Below are positions 8,019 to 15,912 of a stretch of 36,237 nucleotides of DNA, piece after piece. Under the pieces are notes generated by a model. That model was not told where the DNA came from and did not search any database. It saw only the letters and a list, made by a program, of their open reading frames with translations. Source of the stretch: an uncultured Blautia sp. (lineage in GTDB: Bacteria > Bacillota > Clostridia > Lachnospirales > Lachnospiraceae). How positions within the stretch are numbered: the first letter of the stretch is position 1; every line of letters starts with the position of its first letter. The DNA is taken from assembly GCF_937880195.1 (NCBI RefSeq), contig NZ_CALFLA010000069.1, positions 1-36,237 of the forward strand, read 5' to 3'. A program made the translations under genes and the position numbers.

Positions 8019-9221
8019 ATGTTAAAAGGAAAAACGGTGCTTCTTTGTGTGACAGGAAGTATTGCCGCTTACAAGATTGCATATCTTGCCAGCGCGCTTA
8101 ATAAACTTCACGCACAGGTACACGTACTGATGACTGCAAACGCTGTAAATTTTATCAATCCCATTACTTTTGAGTCTCTGACAGGGAATAAGTGTCTGGT
8201 GGATACTTTTGACAGGAATTTTCAGTTTCAGGTAGAACATGTATCTATTGCCAAACAGGCGGATGTGGTAATGATTGCACCTGCAAGCGCCAATGTGATC
8301 GGGAAGCTGGCCCATGGTATTGCAGACGATATGCTGACAACTACGGTTATGGCATGCAAATGTAAAAAATATATTTCGCCTGCCATGAACACAAATATGT
8401 ATGAAAATCCTATTGTCCAGGATAATCTGAAAACTTTGGAACACTATGGCTTTGGGGTGATTGATCCTGCAGTAGGTTATCTTGCCTGTGGCGATACAGG
8501 CGCCGGAAAAATGCCGGAGCCGGAAGTTCTTCTCCAGTATATTTTAAAGGAGATTGCCAGGGAAAAAGATCTAAGAGGAAAGAAAATCCTTGTTACCGCA
8601 GGACCCACACAGGAAGCCATAGATCCTGTCCGGTATATTACAAATCATTCCTCAGGTAAAATGGGGTACGCCATTGCGCGGGCCGCTATGCTTAGAGGAG
8701 CTAAGGTAACGCTGGTAAGCGGGCCCTGTTCTATTGCTCCGCCGCCTTTCATCAAAATAATTCCTGTAGTCACTGCGAGGGATATGTTTGAAGCAGTCAC
8801 ATCTGTCAGTGAGGAGCAGGATATTATAATTAAAGCAGCAGCAGTTGCAGATTACCGTCCGACAGAAATTTTTGACGAAAAAATGAAAAAGCATGACAGC
8901 GAAACAACTCTTCGTCTGGAAAAAACAGACGATATTCTGAAATATCTTGGCGAACATAAACGCCCAGGGCAGTTTTTATGCGGCTTTTCCATGGAAACGC
9001 AGAATATGATCGGTAATTCCAGAGCCAAGCTGGTGAAGAAAAATCTGGATATGGTGGCAGCCAACAATCTAAAAGTGGAAGGCGCCGGATTCCAGGGAGA
9101 CACCAATGTGCTGACTCTGATTACACAGGATGAGGAAGCGTCACTTCAGCTTATGAGCAAGGAGGATGCAGCCAATGTCATTCTGGATAAAATTCTTTCT
9201 ATTAAGAAGAAAGAAGTGTAA
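8019..9221 (+). CDS. coaBC: Bifunctional phosphopantothenoylcysteine decarboxylase/phosphopantothenate-cysteine ligase
   Basis: Carries out two consecutive steps of CoA synthesis: ligation of cysteine to 4'-phosphopantothenate and FMN-dependent decarboxylation. The N-terminal CoaC half has VTGSIAAYK at 11-19, the catalytic H74 in VEHVSIA, PAMNTNMYE at 121-129, and C157 in the ACGDTGAGKMPE lid. The C-terminal CoaB half starts near residue 185 with TAGPTQEAIDPVRYI and the dimer/CTP segment NHSSGKMG. Full length at 400 residues. AAAGGAGG precedes the ATG at 8019. Confidence 0.95.
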   Translation: MLKGKTVLLCVTGSIAAYKIAYLASALNKLHAQVHVLMTANAVNFINPITFESLTGNKCLVDTFDRNFQFQVEHVSIAKQADVVMIAPASANVIGKLAHGIADDMLTTTVMACKCKKYISPAMNTNMYENPIVQDNLKTLEHYGFGVIDPAVGYLACGDTGAGKMPEPEVLLQYILKEIAREKDLRGKKILVTAGPTQEAIDPVRYITNHSSGKMGYAIARAAMLRGAKVTLVSGPCSIAPPPFIKIIPVVTARDMFEAVTSVSEEQDIIIKAAAVADYRPTEIFDEKMKKHDSETTLRLEKTDDILKYLGEHKRPGQFLCGFSMETQNMIGNSRAKLVKKNLDMVAANNLKVEGAGFQGDTNVLTLITQDEEASLQLMSKEDAANVILDKILSIKKKEV

Positions 9222-9229
9222 CTTAATGT

Positions 9230-9291
9230 AAAGGGAAGCGGGCAAATTTCAATCTACCTACCCGCAGTTCCGCACCGTATTGTATCCCTTT
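9230..9291 (+). repeat. Nested inverted repeat in the coaBC-panT gap
   Basis: Outer arms AAAGGGA (9230-9236) and TCCCTTT (9285-9291), inner arms GCGGG (9238-9242) and CCCGC (9261-9265). It could fold in the transcript between coaBC and the transporter gene. It ends just before the panT ribosome binding site and has no T-run, so it looks like an mRNA processing or stability structure rather than a terminator. Confidence 0.4.
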
Positions 9292-9318
9292 GGAGGGAAC
9301 GATAACAAGGAGGAAAAA

Positions 9319-9957
9319 ATGAAAACAAAAAAGAAATTCACCACGTCACAGCTCACTATGCTTGGACTGATGTCCGGCATTCTTCTTCTCATGGCATACA
9401 CGCCTTTGGGATATCTGAATATTGGGCCTTTGGCAGTGTCCTTTAATGTAATCCCGGTTGCCATCTGTGCAGTTGTTCTTGGTCCAACAGGGGGCGCCGT
9501 TGCAGGCGCTGTTTTCGGACTGACCAGCTTTGGACAGTGTATTGGAATTGGCGGAACCAGCGCCATGGGGGCCATGCTTTTTGGCATCAATCCATTTCTG
9601 GCGTTTCTTCAGCGATTTCTTCCAAGACTTTTGGACGGAATCTGTCTTGGATATATTTTCCGAGCAATGCGTAAAAAAACAAATGTTTATGTATCTTGTG
9701 CAGTGACAGGATTTTTCTCTGCATTTTTAAATACGCTGTTTTTTATGACTGCTCTTATCACCATGTTTGGAAATACCTCTTATATAAAAGAAATGATCAG
9801 TGGTCAGAATGTGATCCTGTTCTGTTGCGCTTTTGTGGGAATCAATGCTGTTTGTGAGATGATTTCTTCTACTATAGTAACAGGAGCAGTAGGCGCGGCG
9901 CTTTGTCGTGCCCATCTTCTTCCGGCAGCCCAGGTCAGTCCAAGTCCGGTGAAATAA
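9319..9957 (+). CDS. panT: ECF transporter S-component, probably pantothenate-specific (PanT)
   Basis: A 212-residue hydrophobic protein with about six membrane spans. The first span begins with the LGLMSGILLLMAYTPLG segment, followed by a loop of NIGPLAVSFNVIPVAI, which resembles substrate-binding subunits of energy-coupling-factor transporters. Position between coaBC and coaX makes pantothenate the likely substrate; the shared EcfA/EcfT module is not in this window. The frame is open to 9280, but AAGGAGG immediately before the ATG at 9319 and a charged KTKKK N-terminus favour 9319. The substrate call rests on context plus family resemblance. Confidence 0.82.
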   Translation: MKTKKKFTTSQLTMLGLMSGILLLMAYTPLGYLNIGPLAVSFNVIPVAICAVVLGPTGGAVAGAVFGLTSFGQCIGIGGTSAMGAMLFGINPFLAFLQRFLPRLLDGICLGYIFRAMRKKTNVYVSCAVTGFFSAFLNTLFFMTALITMFGNTSYIKEMISGQNVILFCCAFVGINAVCEMISSTIVTGAVGAALCRAHLLPAAQVSPSPVK

Positions 9958-9981
9958 GAATAAAGTAAGGAATGATAAAAT

Positions 9982-10749
9982 ATGATCTTAGCTATTGATA
10001 TCGGAAATACAAATATTGTAGTCGGCTGTATTGACCGCGAAAAAACATATTTTGTGGAACGTCTTTCTACTGTCCGTACAAAAACAGAACTGGAATATGC
10101 CATTGATCTAAAAACTGTTCTGGACATTTATCATATTAAAAAACAGGATATAGAAGGCTGTATTATATCATCTGTTGTACCGCAGATCACTAATGTGGCA
10201 AAGCTTGCTGCAGAAAAAATCCTGAAAAAAGAAATAATGGTAGTAGGACCGGGGCTTAAGACAGGATTGAACATTATGCTGGATAATCCGGGAGAAATGG
10301 GGGCGGACAGAGTGGCAGATGCAGTAGCAGCAATGACGTTTTATCCGGTGCCTCTTGTGATTGTAGATATGGGAACAGCTACTACGGTTTCTGTGGTTGA
10401 TAATAAAAAGCGCTTTATGGGAGGAATGATTCTTCCCGGTGTAAGAGTTTCTTTGGATGCGCTTACTTCAAGGGCTTCGCAGTTAAGTGGAATCAGTATT
10501 GAAGAGCCGAAGCGCTTGATCGGAAGAAATACTGTAGATTGCATGAAGAGTGGTATTCTTTATGGAAATGCAGCTGCTGTGGACGGTATCATAGATAGAA
10601 TTGAGGAAGAGCTAGGAGAAAAGGTAACGGTAATCGCAACAGGAGGAATGTCAAAAAAAATCATTCCTCACTGCAAGCGGGATATGATCTGGGATCCGGA
10701 TCTGCTTTTAAAAGGTCTTCTTGTCATTTACGAAAAAAACAGGTCATAA
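9982..10749 (+). CDS. coaX: Type III pantothenate kinase CoaX
   Basis: Phosphorylates pantothenate, the first step of CoA synthesis. The acetate/sugar-kinase-like fold is shown by DIGNTN at residues 5-10 (phosphate loop), GADRVADAVAA around residue 103 and DMGTATT around residue 130. The 255-residue length matches CoaX. It needs a monovalent cation and is not feedback-inhibited by CoA in characterised members. Third gene of a transport/kinase/CoaBC set. Its 3' end overlaps the convergent RluA-family gene by six bases. Confidence 0.93.
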   Translation: MILAIDIGNTNIVVGCIDREKTYFVERLSTVRTKTELEYAIDLKTVLDIYHIKKQDIEGCIISSVVPQITNVAKLAAEKILKKEIMVVGPGLKTGLNIMLDNPGEMGADRVADAVAAMTFYPVPLVIVDMGTATTVSVVDNKKRFMGGMILPGVRVSLDALTSRASQLSGISIEEPKRLIGRNTVDCMKSGILYGNAAAVDGIIDRIEEELGEKVTVIATGGMSKKIIPHCKRDMIWDPDLLLKGLLVIYEKNRS

Positions 10750-11631
10750 AAATCCTTTTGCCATATCCTCTGGAACAGGGGCAAGAAAAACAAGCTCTTT
10801 ATTGGTGATAGGATGTGCAAATTCCAACTGAAAAGAATGGAGAGGCTGTCTTGGAAAATATGTATAATCCGGGCAGTACAGGTAATCTCCCGGAAGTGGA
10901 AAGCCAAGGTATCCCATATGTACCCGGATCTGATGGGTACGGCCTGTTTCAAGACATAATTTCAGAAGAGAATATCCTTTGTTGTTGGAGGCAAGCCTTT
11001 CATAATAGGTAATGGCTGGATCTCCGTTATCAAAATCAACACATCTTTGGATTACAGAATCTCCGCTTCTTGCAATAGGAGCGGAGATTTTTCCGTGAGA
11101 AGGAGAAATCCCTTTTACTACTGCAAGGTAGGTACGGTGGATTTCTCTTTTTTTCATTCGGGTATAAAGGATTGCTGCACTTAAAGGGTTTTTGGCAAGG
11201 ATCAGGGCGCCGGAAGTATCCCTGTCCAGTCGGTTAATACAGCGGAAAGGACAAAAGATTCCCTGCTTTTGAAAATAAAAGGCGATACCGTTGGCAAGGG
11301 TGTTGCAATAATTTCCCATGGAGGGATGAACCGGCATCCCAGCAGGTTTATTCACAACAAGAAGATCTTCGTCTTCATAAAGAATGGAAAGCGGCATGGA
11401 AACAGGCGGGATATTTTCGATGTCACCTGTTTCGGGAACATGGATCGTAAGGTGATCCCCTTCAGAAAGAAGGGTTCGCCCTCCGGCTTTATGGCCATTT
11501 AAAATAATGGCTTCTTTTTGAGTTTTCATAGAAGAAAGAATATTTCTGGAAAAACCCATAGTTCGGAGAAAATCCAGAATTTGTATGTTTGTTTCAGCTT
11601 TTTCTATTTGGTAAGTGATTGTTCTGTCCAT
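10744..11631 (-). CDS. RluA-family RNA pseudouridine synthase
   Basis: Isomerises specific uridines of rRNA or tRNA to pseudouridine. The N-terminal 65 residues resemble an S4 RNA-binding domain, and the catalytic motif RLDRDTSG at 134-141 holds the nucleophilic aspartate D136. GRTHQIRVHM near residue 236 is the other family signature. The 295-residue length fits RluD/YlyB-type enzymes; the target site cannot be predicted. The gene begins 9 bp after the AraC-family gene and is probably cotranscribed with it. Confidence 0.92.
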   Translation of the reverse strand: MDRTITYQIEKAETNIQILDFLRTMGFSRNILSSMKTQKEAIILNGHKAGGRTLLSEGDHLTIHVPETGDIENIPPVSMPLSILYEDEDLLVVNKPAGMPVHPSMGNYCNTLANGIAFYFQKQGIFCPFRCINRLDRDTSGALILAKNPLSAAILYTRMKKREIHRTYLAVVKGISPSHGKISAPIARSGDSVIQRCVDFDNGDPAITYYERLASNNKGYSLLKLCLETGRTHQIRVHMGYLGFPLPGDYLYCPDYTYFPRQPLHSFQLEFAHPITNKELVFLAPVPEDMAKGFL

Positions 11632-11640
11632 AGGAGAACC

Positions 11641-12519
11641 TCAGTTGTTTGTTTTTTTGCTTTCGCGGAATACAGTTATATTTTTGGCAGGATCTGCCTG
11701 ACGTATCAGTTTTCGATATGTGGCAGCTGACATTTTGCAGTATTTACGGAAACTTTGGGAAAGATAGCTCTGGGAGGAAAAACCAGTAAGATGGGCAATG
11801 TCTGAAATGCCGTGATCAGTTGTTTCCAGTAATTCCTTGCAGACTTCAATCCGTTTGCGATTCAGATAGTTGATAGGCGAGATGCCGTAATACTTTACAA
11901 ACTCATGGCTTAAATAGTATTTGTTTAAATGACTCATGGATGCAAGGTCGTCAAGAGTAATGGGCTGGTTATAATTGGAATCCAAATAACGCTTAACGGC
12001 AGCACATTCCTGGCTGGATTTTTTTGCAGACATGACTTCGAAAGCAGAATCGGTTATCCTTTTGAGCTGAATGGTAAGACTTTCCAGCATGTTCAGACAG
12101 ATCTGTTCATAACCGTCTGCCTTTTCATCAAGCTCCTGAAAGATAGAGTGGAAATAAAAAAGGAGATCTTTATTTTTCTGTCTGCAGTTAAAAATCTGAA
12201 AGTCCTCATGATCATGAAAGGAAAAGCAGATTCCGTCAACCCCTACAGTAAAATAGCTTAAAGGCTGGCTTTTATCTGACTGCTCTGTGTGTCGGACATG
12301 AGGATTTATGATGATCAGGTCATCTTTTTTTATGGGAAAAGCTTTTTCACCAATAAGAAAATTTCCTTTTCCTTCCCGAACATAAAATAGTTCTGTAAAG
12401 CTGTGGGAATGGAGAATACTGGACCAGTCTCCTTCATATCTGGAGGAAGAAGCACTGACAAGCACAGTATTTCCAGAAGAACTGAGGTCTGAAGAAAAAC
12501 GGAAAGAACGATTGCTCAT
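11641..12519 (-). CDS. AraC-family transcriptional regulator with cupin-type sensor
   Basis: A 292-residue regulator. The N-terminal part (about 25-110) looks like a cupin-type ligand domain (HSHSFTELFYVREGKGNFLIG), and the C-terminal part (about 188-285) has two helix-turn-helix units, including ITLDDLASMSHLNKYYLSHEF and the family block GISPINYLNRKRIE. Divergent from the GH112 phosphorylase gene across a 214-bp intergenic region, so activation of that gene by a galactosyl-hexosamine or related sugar is a reasonable inference. A bulk ligand is not identifiable. Confidence 0.9.
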   Translation of the reverse strand: MSNRSFRFSSDLSSSGNTVLVSASSSRYEGDWSSILHSHSFTELFYVREGKGNFLIGEKAFPIKKDDLIIINPHVRHTEQSDKSQPLSYFTVGVDGICFSFHDHEDFQIFNCRQKNKDLLFYFHSIFQELDEKADGYEQICLNMLESLTIQLKRITDSAFEVMSAKKSSQECAAVKRYLDSNYNQPITLDDLASMSHLNKYYLSHEFVKYYGISPINYLNRKRIEVCKELLETTDHGISDIAHLTGFSSQSYLSQSFRKYCKMSAATYRKLIRQADPAKNITVFRESKKTNN

Positions 12520-12584
12520 AAAATAATCCTCTCTGAATGTTATTGGAAATTTTGTTAAATAAGTTAAAATAGTTTGTTGTATAT

Positions 12585-12613
12585 ATCATATCATAAATAA
12601 AATCTTACAGCAA
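12585..12613 (-). promoter_or_regulatory. Promoter of the AraC regulator
   Basis: On the minus strand TTGCTG (complement of 12608-12613), 17 bp, then TATGAT (complement of 12585-12590), about 65 bp upstream of the regulator start codon at 12519. Confidence 0.6.
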
Positions 12614-12647
12614 GATTTCTAAAAAACAAAGCAAAAAGAGAATTGAA

Positions 12648-12676
12648 TTGCATAGTGGAAACGCTTATTCTATAGT
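12648..12676 (+). promoter_or_regulatory. Promoter of the GH112 phosphorylase with cre-like site in the spacer
   Basis: TTGCAT at 12648-12653, 17-bp spacer, TATAGT at 12671-12676. Within the spacer, 12656-12669 reads TGGAAACGCTTATT. It matches the catabolite-responsive element consensus TGNAANCGNWNNCW at all but one fixed position. CcpA binding here would block RNA polymerase directly. Confidence 0.65.
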
Positions 12677-12733
12677 TAGAAAAACAATGTTTTAATTGGG
12701 AGATTTTTATACAATGATTATGGAGGAAAAGAC

Positions 12734-14893
12734 ATGGCAGAAAAAACAGGAAGAGTTACGATCCCTACAGACCTGGACGTAATAAAAGAAACGCTGGACA
12801 TTATGAAAGAGTGGGGAGCAGATGCGATCCGCGATTGCGACGGAACAGAGTTTCCGGCAGAGCTGAAAGAAACAGGTGCAAAGATTTATGCAACCTATTA
12901 TACAACACGTAAGGATAACGCATGGGCAAAGGCTCACCCGGAAGAAATTCAGCAGATGTATATTATGACTTCCATCCATACTGCAGTTATGGATCAGCTT
13001 GAAATTCATCTGATGGATCACCTTTATCCAGATATGCTTGCCGTAAATACAAGAGACGATATCCGCAGATGGTGGGAGGTTATGGACCGGACAACTGGCC
13101 TTCCTGTTCCTTGCGAAAAATGGACATACAATGAAGAAACAGGCAATGTTATCATTCAGGCAGATCCGTTCCATCAGTATACGGTCAGTTTCCTGGCTTA
13201 TATTATGTGGGATCCGGTTCACATGTATAATGCAGTTGTCAATGACTGGAAAGACGTGGAGCCGCAGATGACCTTTGATGTGCGTCAGCCGGCAACAAGG
13301 GAATATTCTCTGAATCGTCTCCGTCGTTTTCTGGAAACCCATGAATATGTGGATGTAGTTCGTTTTACTACATTTTTCCATCAGTTTACCCTGATTTTTG
13401 ATGAGATGGCTAGAGAGAAATATGTAGACTGGTATGGATATTCTGCATCTGTAAGTCCCTATATTCTGGAACAGTTTGAAAAGGAAGTGGGCTATGCCTT
13501 CCGTCCAGAATTTATTATTGACCAGGGCTATATGAACAACAGCTACCGCATCCCTTCAAAGGAATTTCGTGATTTCCAGGCATTCCAGAGAAGAGAAGTT
13601 GCCCTTCTTGCAAAAGAAATGGTAGACATTGTCCATGAGTACGGCAAGGAAGCTATGATGTTCATGGGAGATCACTGGATCGGTATGGAACCGTTTATGG
13701 ACGAGTTTGCCAACATAGGACTGGACGCAGTTGTGGGAAGCGTAGGAAACGGAGCAACTCTTCGTCTGTTCAGCGATATTAAGAATGTAAAATACACAGA
13801 AGGACGTTTCCTTCCATATTTCTTCCCGGATACCTTCCATGAAGGCGGGGATCCTGTAAAAGAGGCAAAGGTAAACTGGGTAACAGCAAGAAGAGCTATT
13901 CTTAGAAGCCCGATCCAGAGAATCGGTTATGGCGGATATCTGAAGCTGGCTCTTCAGTTCCCGGATTTTGTGGATTATATTACTGAGGTATGCCAGGAGT
14001 TCCGTACTCTTTACGATAATATCCAGGGCGTTACTCCTTACTGCGTAAAAAGAGTAGCAGTTTTGAACTGCTGGGGTAAAATGCGTTCCTGGGGCAATCA
14101 CATGGTACACCATGGACTTTATCACAAACAGAATTATTCCTATTTCGGCGTGATCGAGGCTTTAAGCGGAGCTCCTTTTGACGTTTCCTTTATCAGCTTT
14201 GAAGATATTAAGGCAGATCCGACCCTTCTTGAGAATTTTGACGTAGTGATCAACGTAGGCGATGCAGACACAGCCCAGGGCGGCGGAGAATACTGGATCG
14301 ACGAAACTATAAGTACTGCAGTTCGTTCCTTTGTATATAACGGCGGAGGCTTTATTGGAGTAGGTCAGCCGGGAGCGCACCAGTGGCAGGGCAAATTCTT
14401 CCAGCTTGACGATATCCTTGGCGTTGAAGAAGAAAGAGGCTTTAACCTGAATATGGATAAATACAACTGGGATGAGCACAGAGATCACTTTATTCTGAAG
14501 GATTGTGAGGGAGAAGTAGACTTTGGCGAAGGAAAGAAAAATATTTTTGCCCTTCCAGAAACAGAAATCCTGATCCAGAAGGACAAAGAAGTGCAGATGG
14601 CAGTAAAAGAATTTGGAAAAGGCCGCGGCGTTTATATCAGCGGACTTCCATACAGCTTTGAAAACAGCCGTGTTCTGTACAGATCCGTACTTTGGTCTGC
14701 TTCTGCAGAAGAAGAGCTTCACTGCTGGTTCTCTGAAAACTACAATGTAGAAGTTCACGCTTACGTAAAGAACGGAAAATACTGCGTAGTAAATAATACC
14801 TATGAACCTCAGGATACAACTGTTTACAGAGGCAACGGAACAAGCTTTGACCTTCACATGGAAGCAAACGAGATCCGCTGGTATGAGATCTGA
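12734..14893 (+). CDS. GH112 1,3-beta-galactosyl-N-acetylhexosamine phosphorylase (GNB/LNB phosphorylase type)
   Basis: A 719-residue cytoplasmic phosphorylase that splits galacto-N-biose, lacto-N-biose or a related galactoside with phosphate into alpha-galactose 1-phosphate and the free sugar. GRVTIPTD opens the protein as in bifidobacterial LnpA, and the proposed acid D313 lies in MGDHWIGMEPF, the same number as in the Bifidobacterium longum enzyme. A Rossmann-like domain follows around 430-600 and a beta-rich domain ends the protein. No signal peptide, so the disaccharide must be imported. The ATG has TGGAGGA upstream. Some GH112 members act on galactosyl-rhamnose; I cannot exclude this. 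No transporter or NahK/GalT genes adjoin. Confidence 0.92.
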   Translation: MAEKTGRVTIPTDLDVIKETLDIMKEWGADAIRDCDGTEFPAELKETGAKIYATYYTTRKDNAWAKAHPEEIQQMYIMTSIHTAVMDQLEIHLMDHLYPDMLAVNTRDDIRRWWEVMDRTTGLPVPCEKWTYNEETGNVIIQADPFHQYTVSFLAYIMWDPVHMYNAVVNDWKDVEPQMTFDVRQPATREYSLNRLRRFLETHEYVDVVRFTTFFHQFTLIFDEMAREKYVDWYGYSASVSPYILEQFEKEVGYAFRPEFIIDQGYMNNSYRIPSKEFRDFQAFQRREVALLAKEMVDIVHEYGKEAMMFMGDHWIGMEPFMDEFANIGLDAVVGSVGNGATLRLFSDIKNVKYTEGRFLPYFFPDTFHEGGDPVKEAKVNWVTARRAILRSPIQRIGYGGYLKLALQFPDFVDYITEVCQEFRTLYDNIQGVTPYCVKRVAVLNCWGKMRSWGNHMVHHGLYHKQNYSYFGVIEALSGAPFDVSFISFEDIKADPTLLENFDVVINVGDADTAQGGGEYWIDETISTAVRSFVYNGGGFIGVGQPGAHQWQGKFFQLDDILGVEEERGFNLNMDKYNWDEHRDHFILKDCEGEVDFGEGKKNIFALPETEILIQKDKEVQMAVKEFGKGRGVYISGLPYSFENSRVLYRSVLWSASAEEELHCWFSENYNVEVHAYVKNGKYCVVNNTYEPQDTTVYRGNGTSFDLHMEANEIRWYEI

Positions 14894-14905
14894 TTTTAAC
14901 AACTC

Positions 14906-15793
14906 TCACTGAAAAGCTTCCTGTCCAAGATAGTCGATCATACACTGGATTTCAGGAGAGATCCATTTATTCTTATGATAAAGAAGCTGCTTCCATATTT
15001 CGATATGAAGATCCGGTACATGAATACGGGCAAGGCTTTTGTCCTGAACGCCTGATTCACACACATAGTCTGGAAGAAAAGAAAGCAGGTTTCCCCTTCT
15101 TAACATCTGGGCGATAAGACTTGTGTCGCCCAGCTCCAGAAAAGGGTTGATATCAAGAGAGCGGCTGGTGAGGAATTCGTCCAGAAGTTTCTGATAGCTC
15201 ATATTCCGCTCTGTAAGTACAAAGGTTTCCTGAACAAGATCTTCCAGGGGAACAGAACTTTTTTTTGCAAGAGGATGGTTTTGGGAGCAGAAAAAATGGC
15301 AGGTGACAGGAGCTTCATAGGCAATGACATAGTTTCTGTCATAAAGGTGATGATCCAGAGTATAAACAAGATCCACCTCATTACGGTTCAAAAGACCAAA
15401 CATATCCTCAGTGCTGGTGCTTACGATCTCCAGGGAAATTCCAGGAAAAAGCTGATGAAATTGTTCAAAATCATGCTGGAACAGCCAGTGGCACAGAGAA
15501 GGTGCGGCGGCGATCCTGATATGGCCGGAAAGGCTTAAGGGATTGTCCGCCGTTTTTTTTATTGCGTCTACAGTGCGGAAAAGCTGGTGGGCAAGGGAGA
15601 GGATTTCCTTTCCTTTTTCTGTCAGCTTGACACTGTGATTGATCCGTTCAAAAAGGGGAATCCCCAGCTCGCTTTCAAGATTCTGGATCTGTGTAGAGAC
15701 AGAAGACTGGGTGTAGCCCATACTTTCTGCCGCTCTGGTAAAACTGCCCAGGGCAGCAACCTGTATAAAACTTTCAAGATTACGGATTTCCAT
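14906..15793 (-). CDS. LysR-type transcriptional regulator
   Basis: A 295-residue LysR regulator. The N-terminal winged helix-turn-helix covers residues 1-60 (AALGSFTRAAESMGYTQSSVSTQIQNLE), and a periplasmic-binding-protein-like effector domain runs from about 90 to 290. It is transcribed away from the sodium:amino acid symporter gene, with palindromic candidate sites in the shared 119-bp region, so it probably controls that transporter and itself. The effector is unknown. Convergent with the GH112 gene, 12 bp between stops. Confidence 0.92.
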   Translation of the reverse strand: MEIRNLESFIQVAALGSFTRAAESMGYTQSSVSTQIQNLESELGIPLFERINHSVKLTEKGKEILSLAHQLFRTVDAIKKTADNPLSLSGHIRIAAAPSLCHWLFQHDFEQFHQLFPGISLEIVSTSTEDMFGLLNRNEVDLVYTLDHHLYDRNYVIAYEAPVTCHFFCSQNHPLAKKSSVPLEDLVQETFVLTERNMSYQKLLDEFLTSRSLDINPFLELGDTSLIAQMLRRGNLLSFLPDYVCESGVQDKSLARIHVPDLHIEIWKQLLYHKNKWISPEIQCMIDYLGQEAFQ

Positions 15794-15818
15794 ATTTTGT
15801 CCTTTCTAGTATCAAAAA

Positions 15819-15889
15819 AAATGATGCTTTTCATTTAATCTATCAATTTTTCAAATTGTAAAAAATATTATATACTAAATGATATCATT
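15819..15889. promoter_or_regulatory. Candidate LysR operators and symporter promoter
   Basis: Two related palindromes lie in the divergent region: AAATGA-N6-TCATTT at 15819-15836 and AATGATATCATT at 15878-15889, centres 56 bp apart. Between them is a plausible promoter for the symporter, TTTTCA (15848-15853), 17 bp, TATACT (15871-15876). The upstream palindrome would sit about 55 bp before the start of transcription, the usual LysR recognition position, and the second over the start site. Confidence 0.5.
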
Positions 15890-15912
15890 GTTCAAGAATA
15901 TTAGGAGGGATT

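Noticed and set aside
12707..13381. A 224-codon open frame antisense to the GH112 gene
   Set aside because: It is the shadow of a strongly supported gene; the protein is rich in Cys/His/Ile without domain resemblance and has no ribosome binding site.
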